A stretch of DNA of 64,000 nt, taken from the NCBI RefSeq assembly GCF_036687315.1, contig NZ_CP144683.1, positions 2,302,001 through 2,366,000 of the forward strand, in the 5' to 3' direction. The DNA is from Sphingopyxis sp. TUF1 (GTDB lineage Bacteria; Pseudomonadota; Alphaproteobacteria; Sphingomonadales; Sphingomonadaceae). A program made the position numbers and the translations under genes. The notes under the pieces were generated by a model. The model had not been told where the DNA came from. It saw only the letters and a list, made by a program, of their open reading frames with translations, and made no database searches. Shown here one piece after another: positions 16,065 through 22,904 of the stretch (the first letter of the stretch is position 1; every line of letters starts with the position of its first letter).

Positions 16065-17569
16065 TCTTTCGATTCCAGTTCGTGCAGGATGCGGGCATGC
16101 TTGTCGCGGTCGAGGTCGTAGAACCACATGATCGACATCGCGATTGTGGTGAAAACGAGCATCATCGGGCCATATAGAAGTGCCAGATGGACGGTGGCTT
16201 CGCGCGGAACGGCTTCGACCGCGACACCTTGCGGGAAGCGGATCAGGTCGAGCGCTATCCCGGCCAGCGCGCCGCCAATTCCCAGCGACGCCTTGCGCGT
16301 GAACGCGCTGACGCCGAACAGAAAGCCCTCGCTCCGGCTCTTGAACCGCAGCTCATAGGCATCGGCGATATCCGCGAGCATGGCGCCGGCGATCACCATT
16401 GCCGGGCCGCCGGCAAGCGACGCGAAGAAAGCTGCCGCGGCCAGCAGGGCGGTCAGGGCTTCTGCGCTATCGGGAGGCGTGAGTATGCCCGCTTCTCGCA
16501 GACCTATCGGCGCCACGTTGAGCGCGACGGACAACACCACCGACGCGACATAGGCCGTGCGTTTGTCGAACCGGTCGGCAAGCGCGCGCGCGAAAAGCGA
16601 CCCCAGCATGAAACCCAATGCCGCGCCCAGAAATACCCATTGGATGCCCCATGTGGGCAGCTTCCAGTAGAAGGTGTTGACGTGCACCGCGAGCGCTGCC
16701 TGGACGCCCCCTAGAACATAGGAAATCAGGATCGCGACGAAAAAGATCGCGAAGGTCCGGAGCCGGAACGCGTTGACGAGGTTGCTCAGCATGGGTTCGT
16801 GGACCTGCCCCCGGCCTTGCGACTGCATCCGGGAATAATATTGCAGCGCACGGCTCTGCGTCGTAGCGGCGGACGCCAGGATCGCAATCAGCGCAATCGC
16901 GCCGCAGGTCAGCGCGAGCGGGGGATAGGCGGCGGCGTTCAACTGTCCCTGCGGATATTCTGGGGTCGCGTGAAAAAATATGCTGAAAGCAATTCCGAGG
17001 ACGAGCAACCGCCCCGCGAAGGCGAAGATATTTCTGTAGCCCGAGACCGAAATCCGTTCTTTGAAGTCCGTCGAAAGCTCGGCGCCGAGGGCCATATGGG
17101 GGATGAAGTAAAAGGACTGCATCAGCCGGCAGAAGGCGGTGAAACCGAGCAACCAGAAAAACGTCCCCCATTGCCCGAGGCCGGCAGGCGGATCGAAGAG
17201 CATGTAGAGCGCGAAAGCGAGCGGTATGGGAGCGAGATAGAGATAGGGATGCCTGCGACCCAGCCGCGTGTTCGTTCGGTCGGACAACTGCCCGATCAGC
17301 GGGTCGGAAATACCGTCGAAAAGCAACGCGATCAGAAGCGCGAGGCCGACGAGCGAGCCTTGTAGCCCGATGACCTGGACATAATAGAAAAAGAGGAAGG
17401 TCTCGAGCGTCGCCGTCTTTACGCCCTCGGCCATTTCGCCGAGGCCATATCCCAATTTGGTGCCGATCGAGAGACGCGCCTTGCTCCTGGTCTCGGCAAG
17501 GGCGTCTTCGAGGACGGGCGAAGGCGCATAGGTGACCGCCGGGGGATGTCCCGGAACTGCTTCCCTCAT
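16061..17569 (-). CDS. GPH/MFS_2-family cation symporter
   Basis: An integral membrane protein of about 502 residues with roughly 12 hydrophobic segments. The N-terminal block KLGYGLGEMAEGVK, then DGISDPLIGQLSDRTNTRLG and RRHPYLY, is the signature of the glycoside-pentoside-hexuronide:cation symporter family. The ATG used here follows GGAGAG; an upstream in-frame start would add six residues. The family is named for sugars, but sphingomonad members often sit in catabolic clusters for other organic acids. It is the first gene of the transporter-SCP2-carboxylase unit and has an operator copy just upstream, so it is the likely inner-membrane step for the cluster substrate. Confidence 0.9.
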   Translation of the reverse strand: MREAVPGHPPAVTYAPSPVLEDALAETRSKARLSIGTKLGYGLGEMAEGVKTATLETFLFFYYVQVIGLQGSLVGLALLIALLFDGISDPLIGQLSDRTNTRLGRRHPYLYLAPIPLAFALYMLFDPPAGLGQWGTFFWLLGFTAFCRLMQSFYFIPHMALGAELSTDFKERISVSGYRNIFAFAGRLLVLGIAFSIFFHATPEYPQGQLNAAAYPPLALTCGAIALIAILASAATTQSRALQYYSRMQSQGRGQVHEPMLSNLVNAFRLRTFAIFFVAILISYVLGGVQAALAVHVNTFYWKLPTWGIQWVFLGAALGFMLGSLFARALADRFDKRTAYVASVVLSVALNVAPIGLREAGILTPPDSAEALTALLAAAAFFASLAGGPAMVIAGAMLADIADAYELRFKSRSEGFLFGVSAFTRKASLGIGGALAGIALDLIRFPQGVAVEAVPREATVHLALLYGPMMLVFTTIAMSIMWFYDLDRDKHARILHELESKE

Positions 17570-17610
17570 CCTTCTCTCCGTTCTCACGGCGTATAGCGAC
17601 GCTCGCGAAT

Positions 17611-17636
17611 CTCATTGGTAATGTGTTACCAATGAG
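17611..17636. promoter_or_regulatory. Operator copy 3 between transporter and tetR genes
   Basis: This is the longest of the four copies, a 26-bp near-perfect palindrome. Its core is GGTAATGTGTTACC (17617-17630), and its arms extend outward as CTCATT and AATGAG. It lies in the divergent gap between the transporter operon and the regulator gene, so it could control both, including autoregulation. A possible tetR promoter downstream reads TTGCAG, a 16-base spacer and TATAGC (17694-17699), which would favour the internal ATG at 17748 as the tetR start. Confidence 0.65.
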
Positions 17637-17708
17637 ATGCCACTGCGGAACCTGCTAGTCAATGTCGTGGGTTGCAGGCTGTGAGACACGCGATATAGCG
17701 GCGTTGCT

Positions 17709-18398
17709 ATGACGAATGTCGAAGACGCGACGGGGCGGGGCGGCCATATGTCCGGGAAGGCTGCGACCTTGCTGCAGGCGGCGCAGGCAATTGTTCGCGA
17801 GACGGGCAATTTCGATCTTCCGATGCGGATGCTCGCGGCGCGGGCGCAGGTCAGTTTGCGCACGCCCTATGAGCTGTTCGGGTCAAAGAACGGGATCATC
17901 CGCGCGTTGCTTGTTTCGGAACAGGATGAGTTTCGGGAGATCGTCAGAAATTATCGCTCGATCGACCGGCTCGAGATGTTTTTCGACCGGACGCTGCTCG
18001 GCATGGATTTTTACGCGCGCGAGCAGCCCTTCTACAGGGCTTTGTTTCGGGCGACGCAGGCCTTCTCGGGCGGGGATGAAACCGAACCCGCCCGCGAGAT
18101 GCTGCTTGTCTACGCGAACATGGTCCGCCGGGCGATCGATGAGGGCTTCTTGCGCGACGATCTCAACATAATGAACATCGCCGAGACGCTCACCGATCTG
18201 TTCGCGGCGAACCTGCGCAACTGGGCATCGAGCGATTTCGACATCTGGCTCGCCGGACAGAAAATCTGCTTCGGATTCTCGCTCGCGCTCGCCGGCGTGG
18301 CCGCGCCGCAGTGGGTGGAGCGGCTGCACCGGAGCGCCCGGAATTACGACAAGGCTATCCAGGACTATCTCGAAGGTGGCGAAATCGCTGTCAGGTAA
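17709..18398 (+). CDS. TetR-family transcriptional regulator
   Basis: About 229 residues. The N-terminal helix-turn-helix is visible as ATLLQAAQAIVRETGNF, then MRMLAARAQVSLRTPYELFG and SKNGIIRALL, in the usual TetR order. The C-terminal part is a helical ligand-binding and dimer domain without a recognisable signature. An internal ATG at 17748 preceded by GGGGCGGGG would shorten it to 216 residues and fits the possible promoter better. It is the only regulator in the cluster, is divergent from the transporter operon, and the shared palindrome lies in the gap between them. It is therefore the prime candidate to bind all four operators, with an acyl-CoA or the substrate as inducer. Its end overlaps the convergent dioxygenase gene by 8 bases. 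Confidence 0.88.
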   Translation: MTNVEDATGRGGHMSGKAATLLQAAQAIVRETGNFDLPMRMLAARAQVSLRTPYELFGSKNGIIRALLVSEQDEFREIVRNYRSIDRLEMFFDRTLLGMDFYAREQPFYRALFRATQAFSGGDETEPAREMLLVYANMVRRAIDEGFLRDDLNIMNIAETLTDLFAANLRNWASSDFDIWLAGQKICFGFSLALAGVAAPQWVERLHRSARNYDKAIQDYLEGGEIAVR

Positions 18399-19212
18399 TT
18401 CCGCGCTTTTGCCAGAATTCCGATCCGTGAACCTGGTCATAGGTTTTTCGGAGCAACTCCCGGTCATTCTGTTTGAACGTCGGACTGCGACCCAGAAAGA
18501 CTTCGCGGCCCAATAGCCGGGGCAGTTCGGGGTCCTTGCCGTCGAACCACGCCTCGCCCAAATGGTCGTAATTCTCGATCGGCTGCATGCCGATGCGCGT
18601 GTAGGTCATGTGAAGCACGACGCGTTCTCCGGGGATCTGGCGGGGATAATTGCCGTGCCAGACCGACCCGTCCCACAGGCATATCGCACCCTTGGACGCG
18701 ACTATCGGCCGCGCGCCTTCCGGTTTCGCGCGCTCGTCGGGCGAGGGATGGCGCTTCAGCTTGTGCGAACCGGGCACGACCAGGGTCGCACCGGTTTCCT
18801 CGGTAAACTCGTCCGTGACCAAACAGGCCGTGCACATGATCTCCCATTCCGGGAAGGGAGCGGGAAACCAGCTATTGTCGGCATGCAGACCGAGAGAACC
18901 CTTCCCCTGCCGACGCCGAGAGCCGGATAATTGCGAAAAGAGCGCGCCTCGCCCGAGAAGATATTCGACCATCGTCAAAAGCTTGGGTGCTGATATCGCA
19001 TCGGCGAAAATCGGATCTTCGCCCAATATGGTGAACCGCGTTGGCGCTTTTTCTTCGTCGCCTGCTGGCACGACACGAATGATGGCTTCTCGAACTTCGT
19101 CGACAATGCGGTCGGTCCGCTCATCATGGAAAACCGTGTAACCCCAGCGATCGAGCTCGGCGACATTTTCCTCAAGCCCTTGTTCGCGAATGCGATCTTG
19201 CAGTTGCTGCAT
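18391..19212 (-). CDS. Phytanoyl-CoA dioxygenase (PhyH) family protein, copy 2
   Basis: A 273-residue paralogue of the dioxygenase at 9854-10702. The Fe(II) ligands His110-x-Asp112 (GLHADNSWF) and the distal histidine (GSVWHGNY) are present, as is the arginine in PGERVVLH, so it should be active. Differences lie mainly at the N-terminus, before HAD, and in the last 50 residues, the parts that often shape substrate choice. Ribosome-site candidates GAGGAG and AAGGG precede the ATG. It is transcribed alone from a promoter that contains the best operator copy, at the far end of the cluster from its paralogue. Confidence 0.9.
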   Translation of the reverse strand: MQQLQDRIREQGLEENVAELDRWGYTVFHDERTDRIVDEVREAIIRVVPAGDEEKAPTRFTILGEDPIFADAISAPKLLTMVEYLLGRGALFSQLSGSRRRQGKGSLGLHADNSWFPAPFPEWEIMCTACLVTDEFTEETGATLVVPGSHKLKRHPSPDERAKPEGARPIVASKGAICLWDGSVWHGNYPRQIPGERVVLHMTYTRIGMQPIENYDHLGEAWFDGKDPELPRLLGREVFLGRSPTFKQNDRELLRKTYDQVHGSEFWQKRGIT

Positions 19213-19238
19213 ATCCCTTTATCTCCTCTAATCGATAA

Positions 19239-19264
19239 GGTAACACGTTACCGATGGGATGCAA
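19239..19264 (-). promoter_or_regulatory. Operator copy 4 in the promoter of the second dioxygenase
   Basis: The core GGTAACACGTTACC (19239-19252) is a perfect match to the shared palindrome. On the minus strand TTGCAT (19259-19264) could be the -35 element, with the palindrome in the spacer before an AT-rich -10 region (CCTTAT). The arrangement again suits repression. Confidence 0.65.
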
Positions 19265-19330
19265 TCTAAACCTTACGGCGAAGTCCGAAGCAGGCGAAAA
19301 ACCTGATCGCAAAGCAGCAACTCGGAATAG

Positions 19331-19555
19331 GCATCGGCCAATCGCCAATCGGCGCCGGTCTCGTCGTTTCTCACGCCATATATCCAGAATATAATCCAAG
19401 CTCGCATCGGCTCCAGCTATTTCGCCGACTTCACGAGCGCGCTTGCAGGCGCGGAGGTGACGACCCGATCCGCGAGAAAACTGCGCTATTATGCCGATAC
19501 GAATTTCACGGCGCGCCGCCTCGACCCGCCAGGCAGCAAGCCCCGAAATTCATAA
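19331..19555 (+). pseudogene. Possible 3' remnant of an unidentified gene
   Basis: An open frame without a start codon runs for 74 codons to a TAA ten bases before the tRNA end. It reads like real protein in its second half (IGSSYFADFTSALAGAEV, then RKLRYYADTNFTARRLDP), with a C-terminal tail like those of ordinary proteins. No family was recognised. It may be the tail of a gene cut when neighbouring DNA was inserted, or chance. The rest of the 353-base gap between the dioxygenase and the tRNA holds only operator copy 4. Confidence 0.3.
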
Positions 19556-19565
19556 AAGTGAGAAG

Positions 19566-19640
19566 TGGCTCCCCGGGTAGGATTCGAACCTACGACCGAT
19601 CGATTAACAGTCGATTGCTCTACCGCTGAGCTACCGAGGA
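19566..19640 (-). tRNA. tRNA-Asn (anticodon GTT)
   Basis: The minus strand folds as a standard tRNA. The acceptor stem is TCCTCGG paired with CCGGGGA, the D-arm is GCTCAGCGGTAGAGC, the anticodon loop is CTGTTAA with anticodon GTT, and the T-arm is TAGGTTCGAATCCTA. A CCA end is encoded. Its 3' end points toward the catabolic cluster, the side on which elements that integrate into tRNA genes would lie. Confidence 0.96.
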
Positions 19641-19723
19641 ACACGCCGCCGATGCGGGCAAGGCGGCCCCTTTGCCGCCAACCGGGACAATTATCAAGGG
19701 GGTTTTGCCGTATTTCGTGTCAC

Positions 19724-20494
19724 TCAGACGATAAATTGTTCCATCGCGATGCGTTCGTCCAACCCCTGGTCGGGGTCGAACAGCAAGGTCAGCGGCCGAC
19801 TGCGATCGGTGGTGACTAGGACAGTCTTCACGTCGCGGATTTCGCGCTGGTCCGCGACCGCGCTGACAGGGCGTTTGGCCGCCTCGCGGACGTTGAAGCG
19901 GATGCTCGTCGATTCGGGGACGAGCGCGCCGCGCCAGCGCCGCGGGCGAAACGGGCTGATCGGGGTGAGCGCCAGCATCGCCGAATCGAGCGGCAGGATC
20001 GGGCCGTTCGCGCTGAGGTTGTACGCGGTCGATCCGGCGGGCGTCGATACGAGCACGCCGTCGCAGGCCAGTTCCTCCAGCATCGTCCGCTCGTTGATCA
20101 TCACCTCCAGCTTCGCGGCTTGACGCGTCTCGCGCAGCAGCGAAATCTCGTTGATCGCGGGCAGGATATGGCGCTCGCCGCTGACCGTGGTGATGTCGCC
20201 CGCCAGCGGGTGAATCAGATAGGGGCGCGCCGCGGCGATGCGGTCGAGCAGACCCTCGACGCGAAATTCGTTCATCAGAAAGCCGATCGTGCCGCGGTTC
20301 ATCCCGAACACGGGCAGGCTGCGGCGCTGGTCGAGCAGCTGGTGGAGCATGTGCAGCAGAAATCCGTCGCCGCCGAGCGCGATCAGCAGATCGGCCTCGC
20401 CAATGTCGACAAAGTCGTAGAGCGGGCGCAGTTCGGCTTCGGCCTCCATGGCCGCGGGCGCGTTCGATGCGACGAGCGCGATCTTGCGAAACAT
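19724..20494 (-). CDS. nadK: NAD kinase
   Basis: A 256-residue enzyme that phosphorylates NAD to NADP with ATP. The signature GGDG is in LLIALGGDGFLLHMLH, followed by VFGMNRGTIGFLMNEF and the second core motif GVLVSTPAGSTAYNLSANGP. The N-terminus MFRKIALVASNAPAAMEAEA is typical of alphaproteobacterial NadK. A GAGGGGG stretch lies upstream of the ATG; an open frame extends 16 codons further into the moaA end without support. It follows moaA by 31 bases and is probably co-transcribed with it. Confidence 0.95.
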   Translation of the reverse strand: MFRKIALVASNAPAAMEAEAELRPLYDFVDIGEADLLIALGGDGFLLHMLHQLLDQRRSLPVFGMNRGTIGFLMNEFRVEGLLDRIAAARPYLIHPLAGDITTVSGERHILPAINEISLLRETRQAAKLEVMINERTMLEELACDGVLVSTPAGSTAYNLSANGPILPLDSAMLALTPISPFRPRRWRGALVPESTSIRFNVREAAKRPVSAVADQREIRDVKTVLVTTDRSRPLTLLFDPDQGLDERIAMEQFIV

Positions 20495-20525
20495 GTGGTC
20501 CGGTTCCCCCTCGCGGTTCGGCGTA

Positions 20526-21542
20526 TCAGCCGCCCGTTGCACTCATATGGCGTGCGACCGCCGGCCTGGATTCGCGTTCAATCTGAAAGTCGTGCGCGCG
20601 GGGTTTGCCAGCGAGCGCACGGTCGATCAACCCGTCGACGTTGCCGCCCTCGCGCAGCGCAGTGCGCAGATCGACATGATCGTCCTGGCCGAGGCACATA
20701 TAGACGCGTCCCTCGACGGTCAGGCGGATGCGGTTGCACGTCGCGCAGAAATTGTCGCTGAGCGGGGTGATGAGGCCCAGCGTGACGGGGCTGTCCTCGA
20801 CCGCGAAATAGCGGGCCGGACCGCCGGTGCGCTTGTCGATGGGGTAGATGGCGTGCGCGGCGCGCAGCGGGGCGATGAACTGGTGCAACGGGATATAATG
20901 ATCGCTGCGATCCTCCTCGACCTCGCCGAGCGGCATCGTTTCGATGAGCGTGAGGTCGCAGCCATTGTTGGCGCACCAGCCGAGCATCGGCAGCAGCTGA
21001 TCCTCGTTCAGCCCGGCGAGCGCGACCATGTTGATCTTGACCGCGAGCCCGGCTTGCTGGGCGGCGGCGATGCCGGCGAGCGCCACGGCAAGGTCGCCAA
21101 CGCGTGTGATGTGGCGAAAAGCGTCGGGATCGAGCGTATCGAGGCTGACATTGATGCGCCGCACCCCTGCCGCCGCGAGCATCGGCGCATGGTCGGCGAG
21201 GCGCATCGCGTTGGTGGTGAGCGTCAGCTCGTCGAGGCCATTGCCGATTAGCGCGCCGAGCCGCATCGCCAGCGTGTCGATTCCGCGCCGCACCAGCGGC
21301 TCGCCGCCGGTCAGGCGGATGCGGTGGACGCCGCGCGCGACGAATCGCTCGGCGAGCTCGGCCATTTCCTCGATGCTGAGCACCGCCGATTTGGGCAGGA
21401 ACTGCATATCCTCGGCCATGCAATAGCGGCAGCGCAGATCACAGCGATCGGTCACCGACAGCCGTAAATAGCTGATCCGGCGGCCATGACCGTCGATCAG
21501 CGGCGCCGCCGCAGCGGCAGGTTGGGGCGATGTAGCAGCCAC
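20526..21542 (-). CDS. moaA: GTP 3',8-cyclase MoaA (molybdenum cofactor synthesis)
   Basis: A radical-SAM enzyme of about 338 residues that starts molybdopterin synthesis from GTP. The N-terminal cluster motif CDLRCRYC, LTGGEPLVRR, the C-terminal cysteine region CATCNRIRLT and the terminal Gly-Gly (SATGG) needed for MoaA function are all visible. No ATG fits; the start is taken as the GTG preceded by AAGG, which gives the normal family length and the usual short alanine-rich lead. A longer open frame upstream reads back across the EAL gene and is antisense to it. It is divergent from the EAL gene, with a gap of about 60 bases, and upstream of nadK. Confidence 0.94.
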   Translation of the reverse strand: MAATSPQPAAAAAPLIDGHGRRISYLRLSVTDRCDLRCRYCMAEDMQFLPKSAVLSIEEMAELAERFVARGVHRIRLTGGEPLVRRGIDTLAMRLGALIGNGLDELTLTTNAMRLADHAPMLAAAGVRRINVSLDTLDPDAFRHITRVGDLAVALAGIAAAQQAGLAVKINMVALAGLNEDQLLPMLGWCANNGCDLTLIETMPLGEVEEDRSDHYIPLHQFIAPLRAAHAIYPIDKRTGGPARYFAVEDSPVTLGLITPLSDNFCATCNRIRLTVEGRVYMCLGQDDHVDLRTALREGGNVDGLIDRALAGKPRAHDFQIERESRPAVARHMSATGG

Positions 21543-21602
21543 GCGCGCCTTGTGATGCAAAAGGCAAGCGTTTGGCAAGCAAAGCCTGTTAAAGGGGCCA
21601 AC

Positions 21603-22799
21603 ATGAATCGCCTGTCCGAAACCCTTGCCGCCTGCGCCCGGAAAATCGAAGCCCAGCACCTCCAGCATGACTGCGACGCAGGGGTCCTGCTGGTCCAGAT
21701 CGACCAGATGGCGCGCATCAACAACAGCGCGGGGACCGCGGCAGGCGATGCTGTGCTCGACGAAATCGGAAGGCGGCTCGAAAATTTTGCCAGCGACGAG
21801 TTCGGGCCGGGGTCGGGCGTCGAGCGGCTCGACGGGCCGCGCTTCCTGATCGTCCCCGCGACGCCGCTTGCGCTGGGCGCGCTTCGTGCGCAGGAACGCG
21901 CGCTGCACGTCGCGCTTGCCGAGCCGATCGTCGGTGATCCGAACGGCCGCCTGTCGATCCGCATTGCCGCCGCGCTGATCGTGCGCGACGAGCCGGTTGC
22001 CGACCAGCTGTTGCAGGCGTGCGACCAGCTCGCACGGCCGGCGTCGGCGCGCGACGGAGTGATGGTCCATGCGGCGCTGTCGCGCAACGAGGTCGTGATC
22101 CATTACCAGCCGCAATATGACGTCGCGACCGGCGCGATGACGGGGGTCGAGGCGCTGCTGCGCTGGCAGCATCCCGAACTCGGCCTGCTCGGTGCGGGCC
22201 CGTTGGTCACCGCGGCGCGGGCGGCGCGGCTCGAGTGCGAACTGACCGAACATGCGCACCGCGTCGCACTTGCCGAAATGGCGCGCTGGCCGCGGCAGCT
22301 CGATCGGCTGCGCGTATCGCTCAATATCACCGCCGCCGATCTGGGGGACCCCGAATTCGCTGCGCGGTTCGCGGCGATGGCCAAGGATGCGAAGGTCGAT
22401 CCCGATCGCTTGACGCTGGAACTCACCGAACAGGCGATGCTGAGCGACCCCGCGAGCGCCGCCGAACAGCTGGCGCAGCTTCGCGCGCTCGGCGCGGCGA
22501 TCGCGATCGACGATTTCGGCACCGGCTATTCCAGCCTGTCGCTGCTCGCGCGGCTGCCGATCGATTATCTCAAGATTGACAGCGGCTTTACCCGCACGAT
22601 CGACGGCAGCGACCGCGACCGCATCGTCGTGCGCGCGATCGTCGATCTGGCGCGCGCGCTGGGGCTGCTCGTCGTCGCCGAGGGGATCGAGAATGAGCGC
22701 CAGTTGGCGCGGCTGTCCGAAATCGGCGTGGCGACGTGGCAGGGGTTCCTGAAATCGGGGCCGGTGCCGGGGGATCAGTTGGTCGGGCTGATGGAATAG
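21603..22799 (+). CDS. EAL-domain cyclic-di-GMP phosphodiesterase with degenerate GGDEF
   Basis: About 398 residues. Residues 1-150 resemble a GGDEF domain (VLLVQIDQMARINNSAGTAA, GDAVLDEIGRRL), but the active-site motif reads RLDGPRF, so cyclase activity is not expected. Residues 160-395 form an EAL domain with intact VEALLRW, NIT, ELTE, DDFGTGYSS, YLKID and VAEGIE motifs, so it should hydrolyse cyclic-di-GMP. The ATG follows AAAGGGG. No sensor or membrane segment is visible, so it is probably cytoplasmic. A long stem-loop repeat follows its stop and separates it from the convergent mfd gene. A PilZ receptor for the same messenger is encoded 6 kb away. Confidence 0.92.
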   Translation: MNRLSETLAACARKIEAQHLQHDCDAGVLLVQIDQMARINNSAGTAAGDAVLDEIGRRLENFASDEFGPGSGVERLDGPRFLIVPATPLALGALRAQERALHVALAEPIVGDPNGRLSIRIAAALIVRDEPVADQLLQACDQLARPASARDGVMVHAALSRNEVVIHYQPQYDVATGAMTGVEALLRWQHPELGLLGAGPLVTAARAARLECELTEHAHRVALAEMARWPRQLDRLRVSLNITAADLGDPEFAARFAAMAKDAKVDPDRLTLELTEQAMLSDPASAAEQLAQLRALGAAIAIDDFGTGYSSLSLLARLPIDYLKIDSGFTRTIDGSDRDRIVVRAIVDLARALGLLVVAEGIENERQLARLSEIGVATWQGFLKSGPVPGDQLVGLME

Positions 22800-22803
22800 G
22801 CTT

Positions 22804-22898
22804 CGTCATTGCGAGGAGCGTAGCGACAAAGCAATCTCCAGCTATCGGCTTGGCGCGAACCCATAGCTGGAGATTACTTCGCTCCGCTCGCAATGACG
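22804..22898. repeat. Palindromic repeat (CGTCATTGCGAGG family)
   Basis: Two inverted arms (22804-22845 and 22863-22898) can pair over more than 30 bases around an 18-base loop. This type of element is scattered in many sphingomonad genomes. Here it lies between two converging genes and may also act as a terminator. A partial relative is at 63482-63525. Confidence 0.8.
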
Positions 22899-22904
22899 AT
22901 CCCG

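Noticed and set aside
14208..16121. Long plus-strand open frame opposite the carboxylase
   Set aside because: It mirrors the carboxylase and SCP2-like genes and contains no recognisable protein motif.
19172..19399. Short minus-strand frame upstream of the second dioxygenase
   Set aside because: It runs across the operator and the dioxygenase start in another frame and has no ribosome site or motif.
1..19565. Second copy of the tRNA-Asn 3' end as an attachment site
   Set aside because: No direct repeat of the tRNA end was found by eye to the left of the tRNA within the window, so island boundaries are not annotated.
20494..20542. Longer N-terminus for NAD kinase
   Set aside because: The extra residues overlap the moaA end and are not like NadK; the internal ATG gives the normal family start.
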